Source: Archivesica marissinica
Lineage: Eukaryota > Mollusca > Bivalvia > Venerida > Vesicomyidae
Reading direction: 5' to 3'
Length of the DNA stretch: 64,000 nt
NCBI GenBank assembly: GCA_014843695.1
Contig: CM026390.1
Coordinates: forward strand, 101,560,722-101,624,721
Within the stretch, counting starts at the first letter, position 1. Each line of letters begins with the position of its first letter. The notes under the pieces were generated by a model. The model was given only the letters and a program-made list of their open reading frames with translations, was not told the DNA's origin and searched no databases. The position numbers were made by a program, and so were the translations under genes. Below are positions 41,201 through 48,400 of this stretch, piece after piece.

Positions 41201-41208
41201 GACGCCAT
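17208..41208 (-). CDS. GSPT1: Eukaryotic peptide chain release factor GTP-binding subunit eRF3 (14 exons, complete)
   Basis: eRF3 is the translational GTPase that joins eRF1 at stop codons and couples GTP hydrolysis to peptide release in the cytoplasm. The 14 exons total 1683 nt (560 aa plus stop) and every junction keeps frame. The first 56 residues carry two overlapping PAM2-like motifs for poly(A)-binding protein ([10 protein letters not shown] at 34-43, then YAYSFVP). An acidic linker follows, then the GTPase with G1 GHVDAGKST (144-152), the switch I region KGKTVEVG (about 199-206), G3 DAPGH (221-225), G4 NKMD (283-286) and G5 SGLTG (325-329). Two EF-Tu-like beta-barrels end in GRFTLRDEG (539-547) and GQVLKVLE. 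It is shorter than the roughly 635-aa human protein, mainly in the low-complexity N terminus. The start is chosen for the good AAAATGG context and the MAS...PDSWD opening. HBS1 and eEF1A are less likely because of the PAM2 motifs and C terminus. Introns are unusually rich in tandem arrays. Confidence 0.97.
17765..17948 (+). pseudogene. Degenerate THAP-type zinc-finger exon, copy 1
   Basis: The frame from [12 protein letters not shown] aligns with copy 2 ([12 protein letters not shown]...) through VKFNPF and TNL, but the second zinc-binding Cys is Trp and later similarity fades. It lies within the last eRF3 intron, on the opposite strand. Read as a decayed duplicate; low confidence on its exact ends. 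Confidence 0.5.
18326..18526 (+). pseudogene. THAP-like zinc-finger exon with an internal stop, copy 2
   Basis: Reads [20 protein letters not shown], then [18 protein letters not shown], a TGA at 18449-18451, and [12 protein letters not shown] ... NRYICTK ending at a good donor (gtaagt at 18527). The C-x4-C start, the FPKPK segment and the terminal YIC, where the C2CH finger would finish with a His in the next exon, fit THAP DNA-binding domains. The stop sits where these domains carry Trp, so TGG to TGA is likely. No downstream exon with the His was found, hence pseudogene or fragment. Confidence 0.65.
18770..19089 (-). CDS. Hypothetical protein fragment inside the last eRF3 intron (possibly SWIM/THAP-associated family)
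   Basis: An intact 105-codon frame from ATGGCGTCTAACGC ([20 protein letters not shown]) to a TAG. The middle reads [17 protein letters not shown], which resembles the region ahead of SWIM-type zinc fingers in invertebrate proteins; this is a recollection, not a search. No SWIM Cys/His residues follow, and the end ([15 protein letters not shown]) looks unrelated, so it may be the first exon of a truncated gene copy. It diverges from the THAP-like exons about 240 bp away. A related start (aacaagatggcggc on the minus strand) lies near 17655. Confidence 0.4.
19251..19506 (-). CDS. GSPT1: eRF3 exon 13 (codons 462-546)
   Basis: Begins [20 protein letters not shown] and ends [12 protein letters not shown] at donor gtgagt. 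The acceptor cttcag is the exon-proximal member of a ~20-bp tandem array. Confidence 0.97.
19497..19712. repeat. ~20-bp array repeating the exon 13 acceptor, 10 units
   Basis: On the minus strand the units read like gaacttcagATTGTATATT. The exon-proximal unit is the true 3' splice site. Nine of ten units keep AG at the same place (cttcag, ctacag, ttttag, ctttag), and one has cttcgg. Confidence 0.85.
20190..20261 (-). CDS. GSPT1: eRF3 exon 12 (codons 438-461)
   Basis: Codes for [20 protein letters not shown] plus FDAK; acceptor tttcag, donor gtaggt, phase 0 on both sides. Confidence 0.95.
20285..20475 (-). mobile_element. Old SINE-like fragment (tRNA-like head)
   Basis: On the minus strand there is tgcacagtggttagcacatt (A-box-like) and a B-box-like ggttcaattc, then a body with gtggccactagataaggcag and a tail with aagaaagtt. 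No second copy is seen in the window, so the call is tentative. Confidence 0.4.
20478..20873. repeat. 98-bp tandem repeat, 4 copies
   Basis: Units begin atcataccgtac-like (atcatataccgtacaagcag) at 20478, 20576 and onward every 98 bp, and include gaacaggggtgactatcaca. Located in eRF3 intron 11, just after the SINE-like fragment. Confidence 0.93.
21385..21445 (-). mobile_element. SINE fragment (same body as 27066-27343)
   Basis: Shares ggtagaaccactaaccttcc and gcaaaccagttggatag with the larger copy at 27066-27343. Only this central part is recognisable. Confidence 0.5.
21550..21662. repeat. Short array of ggtgttattattt / ggtaactt
   Basis: ggtgttattattt and ggtaactttggtgtta alternate for about 110 bp in eRF3 intron 11. 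Confidence 0.85.
21917..22045 (+). mobile_element. SINE (family A), internal fragment
   Basis: Contains ctgatggtcacaggttcgag (B box), gaaaaagttgacagtttctt and cccaggaaaggtgttgtta, shared with the full copy at 48888-49165. The A box and 3' end are missing. Confidence 0.65.
22089..22190 (-). CDS. GSPT1: eRF3 exon 11 (codons 404-437)
   Basis: Codes for [20 protein letters not shown], then [14 protein letters not shown], matching barrel II of the family; acceptor gacag, donor gtattg, phase 0 on both sides. Confidence 0.94.
22228..22547. repeat. 17-bp array, about 18 copies
   Basis: The unit is gttacacgacgcaatat with variants cacgacaca and catgacgc. It lies in eRF3 intron 10, starting about 40 bp from the exon 11 acceptor. 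All three plus-strand frames stay open; none is coding. Confidence 0.93.
22786..22960 (-). CDS. GSPT1: eRF3 exon 10 (codons 345-403)
   Basis: Codes for [20 protein letters not shown] and the start of barrel II ([20 protein letters not shown]); ends MPNR at donor gtagat. The open frame runs on past the donor into non-homologous residues, so the splice is placed where family similarity ends and exon 11 fits. Confidence 0.94.
23161..25774. repeat. 46-bp minisatellite, about 57 copies
   Basis: The unit is aaacgcgcttacagtacact, acacaagttaaatggtacca, tgtaat. The main variants are acaagt, acaggt and acgagt at one site, interspersed irregularly. One unit near 24176 lacks the first 18 bases. It fills most of eRF3 intron 9. 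Confidence 0.97.
26423..26569 (-). CDS. GSPT1: eRF3 exon 9 (codons 296-344)
   Basis: Codes for [20 protein letters not shown] and the G5 SGLTG; ends SLCSWYR across the junction. Acceptor tttcag, donor gtaaga. Confidence 0.96.
26868..27016. repeat. 19-bp array, about 8 copies
   Basis: The unit is aaatccagccatctaaaac, with some variants (catgtaagac, ctatctacaac), in eRF3 intron 8. Confidence 0.92.
27066..27343 (-). mobile_element. tRNA-headed SINE (family C), near full length
   Basis: On the minus strand it starts ggcctctgtggcagagtggt (tRNA-like A box) and has a B-box-like gttcgaatcccac, then the body gaggaagctatccagctggc, cacccagggtcttcctccac and cgttaaaccccaaatacaaa. I recall this body as common in bivalve genomes. 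It differs from family A in the body but shares the tRNA type. Confidence 0.75.
27361..29136. repeat. 36-bp minisatellite, about 49 copies, derived from the eRF3 exon 8 donor
   Basis: On the minus strand the unit is gatcctacagtatagtgggt, ggaatctaggattgta. The exon-proximal unit is the coding end of exon 8 plus its donor (GATCCTACAGTAGAGTGGGC, GGAGTCTAG, gtttgta), which differs from consensus at only four sites. Every other unit has AGga in place of AGgt, so no canonical donor copy survives, and TAG replaces GAG in the gene's frame. The long plus-strand frame is an artefact of the 36-bp period. Confidence 0.95.
29110..29264 (-). CDS. GSPT1: eRF3 exon 8 (codons 245-295), boxed in by two arrays
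   Basis: Codes for [20 protein letters not shown] through [14 protein letters not shown] with the G4 motif. The donor is the weak gtttgt, and its AG-gt junction lies inside the first unit of the 36-bp array. The acceptor tttag lies at the edge of the 37-bp array. Junction phases match exons 7 and 9. Confidence 0.95.
29265..29625. repeat. 37-bp array, about 10 copies, abutting the exon 8 acceptor
   Basis: The unit is agttagaattccagttacta, cagataaatagtacaat. On the minus strand each unit carries ttctaac, a branch-point-like motif. The last copy runs into the acceptor (ttctaactatttag) of exon 8. Confidence 0.92.
29798..30044. mobile_element. MITE with TTAA-flanked termini and two internal hairpins
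   Basis: Begins TTAACCCATTTAATTC and ends GAATGAAATGGGTTAA. Inside, 29836-29902 can fold (acatagatccagatcagc against gctgatcaggatctatgt), and 29940-30007 can fold likewise. There is no coding capacity. Its right TTAA is shared with the start of another MITE. Confidence 0.75.
30041..31005. mobile_element. TTAA-type MITE (family B) split by a later insertion
   Basis: ttaaccctttcaacactgca at 30041-30060 and tacctctaaataggca from 30982 together match the contiguous end of family B seen at 15797 and 32908. The break is exactly at TA, where the pogo-like element is inserted. The distal end of this MITE is not clear. Confidence 0.7.
30063..30981. mobile_element. Non-autonomous pogo/Tigger-like element, 919 bp
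   Basis: Left end CAGTCTACACCCATTATGTC, right end read inward TAGTCTACATCCGCTGTGTC, flanked by TA on both sides. Sub-terminal repeats ggttatgtcgaa occur at both ends. No transposase frame remains. The CAGT start, TA target and repeated sub-terminal blocks fit the pogo/Tigger branch of Tc1/mariner. Confidence 0.75.
31035..31215 (-). CDS. GSPT1: eRF3 exon 7 (codons 184-244)
   Basis: Begins [10 protein letters not shown] and carries switch I, the G3 motif DAPGH and [14 protein letters not shown]. Acceptor acag, donor gtaaga, phase 0 at the end. Confidence 0.97.
31255..31430 (+). mobile_element. SINE-like repeat (family B), truncated
   Basis: Shares gcaaggcatttaaattccac, cctcgtggcgatggattcca and the gtgatcaatataagttgt tail with 13205-13408 and 32450-32610. 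It lies in eRF3 intron 6. Confidence 0.65.
32233..32310 (-). CDS. GSPT1: eRF3 exon 6 (codons 158-183)
   Basis: Codes for [20 protein letters not shown] and KNRET, the family's helix after G1; acceptor tttcag, donor gtaaga. Confidence 0.96.
32450..32610 (+). mobile_element. SINE-like repeat (family B), truncated
   Basis: Third copy, with catttaaattccacgttgcc, catcaggaataaggtctcga and agtgattaatacaagttgta. In eRF3 intron 5. Confidence 0.65.
32665..32908. mobile_element. TTAA-type MITE (family B), complete copy
   Basis: Begins TTAAACCATTCAACACC and ends GGTGTTGAAAGGGTTAA. The centre holds a near-perfect hairpin (gatgagacggctcgtcacga against gagccggctcatctgga). In eRF3 intron 5. Confidence 0.78.
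32958..33081. repeat. 62-bp tandem duplication
   Basis: acacgctgttgatcaaactt through acaatttgacacattact occurs twice with one base changed (gttgat, gtagat). In eRF3 intron 5. Confidence 0.93.
33398..33431 (-). CDS. GSPT1: eRF3 exon 5 (P-loop)
   Basis: 34 nt giving [10 protein letters not shown], the rest of the G1 phosphate-binding loop; donor gtaagt. Confidence 0.96.
33949..34113 (-). CDS. GSPT1: eRF3 exon 4 (codons 92-146)
   Basis: Acidic linker [16 protein letters not shown], basic KPKKKPVH, then the start of the GTPase (MNIIFIGHV). Acceptor cttag, donor gttagt. The split Asp codon is the D of the G1 loop. Confidence 0.95.
34130..34967. repeat. 41-bp minisatellite, about 20 copies
   Basis: The unit is ttataactgacgatttgaat, atcagacaacttgcatacct, a. 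Its variants (gacgat or gacaat; aatatc or aatgtc) alternate. In eRF3 intron 3, starting some 20-30 bp from the exon 4 acceptor. Confidence 0.95.
35046..35063 (-). CDS. GSPT1: eRF3 exon 3, 18-nt micro-exon
   Basis: Codes for GGGKDV between acceptor ttgtag and a strong donor gtaagt. Phase 1 on both sides. It is short enough for gene finders to miss, and skipping it preserves the frame. Confidence 0.78.
35380..36105 (+). mobile_element. Dispersed repeat with internal duplication, ending gctcaggtgagctaaaa
   Basis: Two diverged copies of a block (attgaccattactaccaaat / attgatcattcctaccaaga, then aaaatctggccggtgg / aaaatccggctggcag) are followed by acggacgacggacag and catgagctttgctcaggtga. I recall repeats with this ending as frequent in bivalve genomes. 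No coding potential is evident; the small frames here are noise. In eRF3 intron 2. Confidence 0.6.
36289..36351 (-). CDS. GSPT1: eRF3 exon 2 (codons 65-85)
   Basis: 63 nt coding for the [20 protein letters not shown] region; acceptor tttag, donor gtaatt. Phase 1 on both sides, so it is skippable without a frame change. Confidence 0.85.
37392..37930. mobile_element. MITE with 17-bp perfect inverted termini and TTAA flanks, 531 bp
   Basis: AGCAGCATTACATCGTA occurs at 37396 and, inverted, ends at 37926. TTAA flanks both sides. The interior contains cgaacccctcgcgaggatgt, which recurs in related form at about 40160 (caaacccctcgcggggacgt). No coding frame. TTAA targets suggest piggyBac-type mobilisation. 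In eRF3 intron 1. Confidence 0.82.
38226..39171 (-). pseudogene. Decayed Tc1-like transposase
   Basis: The minus strand reads, in several frames, QTGRPRVTD, then [11 protein letters not shown] and [10 protein letters not shown] (first Asp), then [11 protein letters not shown] (second Asp), and [20 protein letters not shown] (Glu), followed by WNNIP and SMRRRI. These are the DD34E catalytic landmarks of Tc1-like transposases in the right order. At least two frameshifts and stops separate the parts and the N-terminal helix-turn-helix is largely lost. Diverged inverted ends may lie near 38219-38255 and 39290-39332. It sits in eRF3 intron 1, same strand. Confidence 0.9.
41016..41208 (-). CDS. GSPT1: eRF3 exon 1 (codons 1-64)
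   Basis: Starts [20 protein letters not shown] and contains the PAM2-like motifs. It ends TCTG followed by gcaagt, so the donor is GC rather than GT, leaving phase 1. The frame closes soon after if unspliced, and exon 2 fits phase 1 exactly. Confidence 0.93.
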
Positions 41209-42440
41209 TTTATTGGTTTTGATGTGTCAATATTCGTTTACAAATGTTGGGCAATCGCATGTGGACATTTCTGTGACGTCACGATATTCACGTGTTGGTG
41301 CGGAAATCACATTTAACGAGATATCTCTTAAATTCAATATTTTGACAAAATTTATTATAGCTGCCTATATTTTCATAACATTTAATCACAAGTTCCTCAG
41401 TATCGGATTTGGTAATACAATTATTTTTGTTAGAATAAAAAAATATACCAAATAGCTATACTCCAAAGAGGTCTGAGACCAATAAATATTTTCCTTATTC
41501 AATTCAACCCCCATTCAAATGTCAAGTTATTCACGTCACTAGAATGGTGCATCCTATTCCCAGTCAATATAATCTCAATGCAGTCCTACTTGAGTCAGTT
41601 ATCTCAGCTAACTACCTTGGCATTGATATCTCAAATAGCATGTCGTGGGAAGCTTAACGAAACCAAACATTAGTGTTTCTACATAGAAACATTAAGGTCA
41701 GATCGCATACACACAGACACACGCACGAATATTATGTAAATAATCACTAACTATGTAATGCTATAATTATTATTAAAAACACTGTCAATTTGTATAAATG
41801 TATTCAATGTACATAGTAAAAAGTCAAATGAAACATGCAATAAAATCTGCTTTTATGTATATCAAAGTCAATATTCCAGTGACCATATTCATATTGCATA
41901 ATCCATATATGCATACTCCATAAGATTAATGTCAGTGTACATGTAGGCCTACATTGAAACCATTAAAATTAACCATGTAACCATTGTCCATTAAATTGAA
42001 TACTATATTAACGAGTACTATAATGAAATGATAACATATATATATTTATATACACGATATTATTACAAACTATTGTTTTTAAAATTGCATTTAATGCAAA
42101 TAAATAGCTGCATACATAAAGATAATACACTATATTTGTCATTAAAATGATGAGCTAAACTAAACAGTTTTAATATTATTAATATTGAACTTGCTTTATT
42201 GTGTTGTTAAATGTATGGACTATTTACTTGACAACGATACATACCTTTATCACACTACACAGATATAGAACACAATCACAAAGAGACATGTCTATATTTG
42301 AACTATAAATCACGTACTCCAACTATACACATGCTAGTTGTACAATATCTCGAACATTTCGTTTTCCACGCAAGTTTTGAATAGAAAAATATCCTGAAGA
42401 ATGCTCACCATGAATACTGTAAGTTCTATTAATGTAAGAC
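41209..42440. other. eRF3 upstream region
   Basis: No coding exon seen. Immediately upstream of the eRF3 start (higher coordinates) lie a CCAAT motif on the minus strand at 41212-41216 and a CRE palindrome at 41274-41281. The rest is AT-rich. Confidence 0.5.
41274..41281. promoter_or_regulatory. Candidate CRE/ATF site TGACGTCA
   Basis: A perfect TGACGTCA palindrome 66 bp upstream of the eRF3 start codon, where a proximal promoter element or 5' UTR would be expected. Function is inferred from sequence and position only. Confidence 0.4.
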
Positions 42441-42449
42441 GTTTTAGAA

Positions 42450-43640
42450 ACTATCAAAAAATATAAGAATTGATTCAATACGTAAAATTCAATTTGTTTA
42501 TTACAAGAAACTCATTCGACCCTAAAAATTATGAACAACTGGAAAGCAGAATGGAAGGCTAGTCCTTCTTTAAAGTGGAAATAAAGGTAACAGTAAAGGT
42601 TTTGTTATTCTGTTGAATCAATCTTATTCAGGTACGATAACAAATTGTAAGTAAATCATTCAATGTCGTTTAATTTCATTAGACATTGAGATAAATGAAA
42701 AAGACGTTTTATCAAATAATGATAGCAGTGTTCAAGATTATAGAGGAACAACTTTCTATAATATCAGATAGAACTATTTTAGTTGGTGGTGATTTTAATA
42801 CTGTAATTAATATTGATATGGATAAAAAGAATGGTAGATCAGACAGACATAAAAATTGCCGAATAAAAATTAAAAAACCTATTCGAAAATTGTAATTTGG
42901 TCAACATTTGGAGATTATTAAATCCTGCAAAACTAAAATATACATGGCATTCAAATACGAAACCAAGAAAGTTCAGCAAATTAGAGTTCTTTCTGATAAC
43001 TGATGCACTGACAACTGTAATGAATAATTGTAGATTAAACCAGGATATAAAACTGATTGTAGAATTAAATATTAATTTAGTAAATCGAAATAAGGGGCCA
43101 TGCTATTTTAGATTAAATATAGTAGTTTACTGCTTGAAAAAGATTATCAGTTAAATATTAAAAATACTATCAATGAAATAACACATTCAAATAAAGATGC
43201 TAATCCAAATACAATGTGGGAACTTAAAAATGACCAATTCTTGAAGATTGAAGATATCAAAGTGTAGTCCAATAAGTCGTTTAAATGTTAACTATAAACT
43301 TAATACAAAGCTATTGCAGTCATAGATTTTTAATAGGTTGTTCACAAACATGTTTCCTAAAGGGTAGATATATTGGTGAAAAGTAACCTTAATTTTTGAA
43401 ACGATTGATTATGTAAATAAAAATAACATGTCGGAAATATTGCTGTTTGCGGTCTTTGATAAAAAGCTTTCGATAGCCAGAATCATGATTTTATGATTAA
43501 CATGTACTCAAGCATTTCATTGTGGTACTGAATTCAAAAAACATGTAGAGCAGTTGACTTGACATGGAGATAATTAATATAAACGAGTTTATAAATATGT
43601 GTAAATCTGATGAACTGATTAGTATATATATTTTTAAACG
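42450..43640 (+). mobile_element. Decayed L1/Tx1-like LINE (endonuclease and start of RT)
   Basis: The translation shows ILVGGDFNTVINIDMDKKNG and NLVNIWRLLNPAKLKYTWHS, typical of the apurinic endonuclease of L1/Tx1-type LINEs, then a degenerate GPCYFRLN segment. Near 43430-43490 a remnant (ILLFAVFDKKLSIA) resembles RT motif A (normally ...DFEKAFDS). Multiple frameshifts and stops; there is no intact ORF. In the intergenic region between eRF3 and LUC7L3. Confidence 0.8.
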
Positions 43641-43980
43641 ATGATGATGATTGAGCTTATTTACCCTCGCCACCGGCGAACCATATGGGCGAGCGCACTA
43701 AGAAGTTGTTTAGTTATTACTCATAGATTATAGACTACGGTGATTAAGTTGTGTGTGTTAATAATACGATTTGAATGCTCAGCCCGGCCATAGATTAGGC
43801 TACAAGCACCAAATTATATAGAGTCGGTACAGGAGTCACGCTGTACTAACACGCATCTTAATTCTATAATGTGTGAATTAGATGAGTAATGTTATTTGAT
43901 AACTCAGCCCCACCATAACTTAGGCTACGAGCATCAAAATACATAGGGTCTGTTTAGGAGTCACTCTAAACTGTCCTCGT
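43636..43980 (-). mobile_element. Dispersed repeat, end shared with the satellite insertions, with a ~130-bp internal duplication
   Basis: On the minus strand it ends catatggttcgccggtggcg, agggtaaataagctcaatca, tcatcatc, nearly the same as the foreign segment inside the 32-bp satellite at 1163, 4130, 4228 and 5520. Inside, ctcagcccggccatagatta and ctcagccccaccataactta begin two diverged copies. The ATC-repeat end suggests the 3' tail of a LINE or SINE. Confidence 0.55.
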
Positions 43981-43989
43981 ATCTCTTGA

Positions 43990-45388
43990 TATTATATATC
44001 TTTTCCATGTTCGATGATCTCTATGTCCTCGCACGCGACGCGCGATCAATTATCGACCCGATTTATTATGTTTCTAGCCGTTTATATGTCATTCTTTATG
44101 GTTCAAACAGTCACAAATCTTCAAAAACGGACATCAGAAACAGTTTAACGTTTGAATGTTTTCGGCTAGATGCAGCATTTGTAAGGATGTTTTTCATTGG
44201 TAGAAAAACTATCCATTTGTTGGTCCTAGCTCGAACTGTTTACTGATTGGTTGATTTTGAAGCCTAGCTTAGAGCTACTTTGTGACCGCAAGAACCTGTA
44301 CTAGTGTTAATATTGCAAACTTTGATTGTGACTAAAATAATTACATACATTATGATTAAAATATACAATGTTTTAATGAAAACATTACGTCTAGCTTATA
44401 GTTATCTACACTTGAATATTTCATATCAATTCAAGAGGCTATATATAACCACAACATTCTGTAGATATATAATGTTGTGGTTCTATAATTCTATGTTAGA
44501 ATTTTAGATGTTTGTGCCCAGATGATCTGTCTGCTGGTGTTTCTCAACAGCCTAATATGTGGTCTGAAGATACTTTGCGAACAAATATAAGCACTTCAGA
44601 CACATTCACTGAACCCAGGATACAATATGCTCCATTTATATATTTACAAGGGTTCAGTGTACACAGTAAAAAAATAAAAATAAAGATGTATATACTGTAC
44701 AAAAGGATGGAGTCTTTATGACATATTAGGCTATTAGAGCAGATTATCATGTCCCATTCCCAAATATAGGTTGAAGATGAAAGCCTCATGAACTTAAAGT
44801 TAAAAGTCTCTCTGCCTGTGCGTTACAATAAAAAATGGTACTAAAAACAGTGCCTCCATTTCCGCAGAAAATGTTCTGTATGTCTAATATATACAAACGG
44901 TTTCCTTTCAGGGCCACGTTAAAACTAACATTATAATATAAAAATAAATATATCATTTTATTTAAAACATTCGTTGGTAACGCACAGAGCAGAGTATTTA
45001 AGATACTGGTTGTTTTCATAATTCCTGATGTTTATTTAGTTGATGTCGCATCATGTACGATGGTGAACAGCCTAGGAGAGATCAAATTGGTGTCCGAGCC
45101 AGCAACGCACGCAGAAATCTAATTTATTGGACTGTGTGCAATTGGTCAGACTGCTTAATGAGATGTTTAGCTTCTACTACCTGATTATTTGTTGTTATAC
45201 CTAGGGAGCTATATATGTACATTTAAAACATTTCCATGAAGGTTTTATACAATTCATGCTTTTGTTGGTACTAAAAGGCTTATAGTTTAAATATATTTTT
45301 AAACATGTCTGTGTCTTACCTTTATAACCTAGAATATGAATACGCCGAGTAAATTTAGTTGCATTCAACCATCACTGAATAATTCAAA
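43990..45388. other. LUC7L3 upstream region
   Basis: AT-rich, with no convincing exon. A 12-bp perfect inverted repeat lies at 44447-44482. The last few hundred bases must hold the LUC7L3 promoter and 5' UTR, but I recognise no core promoter motif with confidence. Confidence 0.45.
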
Positions 45389-45493
45389 ATGGCGTCGAAC
45401 GCCTTGGCCGCTATGCTGGATGAATTAATGGGTAGGGACAGGAATTTGGCGCCTACAGATCAGCGAAGTGAACCTAAATGGGACGATCCAGAG
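45389..45493 (+). CDS. LUC7L3: LUC7L3 exon 1 (codons 1-35)
   Basis: MASNALAAMLDELMGRDRNL, then APTDQRSEPKWDDPE; donor gttagt, phase 0. Confidence 0.95.
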
Positions 45494-48400
45494 GTTAGTT
45501 GTTTTATCTGATAAAAATGTGCAGGTTTTGTGCTAACTGCATTGAATAATACAGTTGGAAATCTTCGTCGCGAAAACATATGATACTATTTTAGGAAATT
45601 TACTATTTTAGGTCAGACACTGCTATTGAAATTTCCATATGTCACCATTATAATATACAGTGCCCATATATCTTCCCCCAAAATAGTTTAGCTCAAAATA
45701 CACTAATTTTCAACATACTGACCTTTGAGCCACAATAAAATGTGAAATTTCAATAGGGTTTCAAGACCAATTGCGGTTTTTTAAATTTCCCACTAAAGTC
45801 TAAAGACACCAACCCCCTATACTATCGTCCGACTCCTTATAATGACGCTCACATGAAACGACGCGGCTTTTGTTTTGACCTTGTTTTCAATATTCACAAT
45901 ATCCGGTGACGTTATTTTCATCTGCAGTGGTTGTAAACATGATACGGGATTCCCCAGACTAAATGTGGAAAGTGAGAGATTACAAGATATTTTTATATCA
46001 ATGTTATTGCAATCAGTCTGTTTTAACAGCAACATTCAAATGCAACTTTGTGCATTACATTAAATAGCTAATATTTTGCAATATGCTACTGCAAACATAA
46101 CAATTTGTGGTCTGTCTGCTCAGCTAAGCACTGCGTATCGGTAGGTCACGTGACAATTGATTCACTGTTAGGAAAGGTGTATGCGTTATATACGTTATTG
46201 CTGTGATCATACGTTATTGCTGTGATCAGCTGAGACATACATATTACCATTAATGAGCAAGTATGCCATACAGAAATAAGGTGAAATGGATGTCCCCATG
46301 AATGATGATGTCTATTATCGGCGAAGTTACTGAACATAAAGCGACTATTTAGCTCAAATTGCACTTTTGCATGATCCCTGAGCCACCCGAACAGCGATAC
46401 TTCACATGTCGTGTATGTAATTGAATTACAAATGTTATCATTCTACTGGTTACATGTGCATTTAACAAAATCTGTAAAAACATACTTTATATTTCTCTTG
46501 TTACAATTGTTAGTGGGGAGACAGTAAAGATTGACTGCTAAACCTGTGAGAAGTACTGAGTCTGTTAATGTGGAATCATTGATTTTATTAGTGCGTAATA
46601 TTGCATACAAACTGCAATAACACACACACTTGTGTTTATTATTTTCTCTCTTATTTTGTAAATTGAATATAATATGTTTGACAGATACCTGAGCAAAATC
46701 ACTAGTCTACTACCTACCTCTACCATCTTATCAATAGCTGGAGACCAGCTAAGACAGGTGCAATGACAAACTAGATATGTACAAATACAGTAACTAATAA
46801 AGTACTCGCATGTCACCGCCCACCAAAATACACATGTTAACTAAACAGTCTAAATACACATGTAAATTAAATACACACCCAAATACACATGTGAACTAAA
46901 CACTCTAAATACACATGTATGTAAATTAAATACACACCCAAATTATGAAATACACATGTGAACTAAACAGTCTAAATACACATGTAAATTAATACACACC
47001 CAAATACACATGTAAACTAAACAGTCTAAATACACTTGTATGTAAATTAATACACACCCAAATACACATGTGAACTAAACAGTCTAAATACACATGTAAA
47101 TTAATATACACCCAAATACACATGTGAACTAAACAGTCTAAATACACATGTAAATTAATACACACCCAAATACACAGGTGAATTAAATACACTTGTAAAC
47201 TATATACACCTGTAAACTATATACACCTGTAAACTATATACACCTGTAATTTTGTCTTGCAGGTATGCAGATACTACCTTGTAGATTTTTGTCCACATGA
47301 GCTATTCACAAATACACGTGCAGATTTAGGTAAGTTTTCACCATACATGTGATTTACTATCTACATGAAAGACATCGGCATACTGGTGTGGTTTACGTTT
47401 ATTTATCAAAGCTACTGGTTGCTCATATGAGCAACACCTCATGAAGAGATTAGTCATATTAGATTTTTGGAGGATAGTGCAATGATACAGACAGCCCATT
47501 CCAGAGTCTCCTCTGGTTCATTTACGTGCACAGTGTAAAGCACCGACGCGACTGTTAATTTTATAGGCATATTGATGTGTTTATTGTACATGTATATGTA
47601 CTCATGTATGGTAGCTTTGTTTCCATGACTCAATAGTTAATTGTGCTGTTTGCAATGTCATTATGTTCAAAGTGAAACATGTGGCTTTGCTGAAATTGAG
47701 AAATTTTATTATAATAATATTGTCTATGCTGTAATGTTACAATACAAATAAAACTTTAGAAATTCATCACTCACTTATTGGTGTAACTGATTAGTTTAAA
47801 CAATATCTTAAGAATAAGACATAATGCAGGAATATGAAATAATTAATCATTAATGTAATAAATGATAATGAACTATTTCCTTTGTTGCAGGTCCATGTGA
47901 AAAAATACATGATGACCACCTGAGAAAAGAGTAAGCGTTAACAATATTAATTAATAGAAACATTATTCAGAGTACATGTATTTGTTGTTTGTCATTTGCT
48001 AAGCAATGGTAACTAAGCACTGTACAGTAGTTGATACCATTAACCAGCAAGATCCGAAGCTAGATGTGTGGATATGTCTCCGGATAGCTGTGTTACAATA
48101 TGAAATAACATTAAATGAATTGAACATACCTAGTAGTTTTAAAACAAATACATGTATGTGTAGAGTTTCAGAACACTCGTATGTCTATATAGCCCTTTGA
48201 GGATTTCACCTCAGGTTATCGATCCAGGACCATTATATTATATGTGTGATCACACCAGTCATGGTGGCATTAGTGACTAAAATACATGTATGTGATAATG
48301 AATTTAATGCAGTGGTCACATGCGAATTGGAGGGTGGGGCCAGAGATATCAGATTATTGGCAGGGCACTGCCTATCTAGTTGGGAACTGACTTGTTATAA

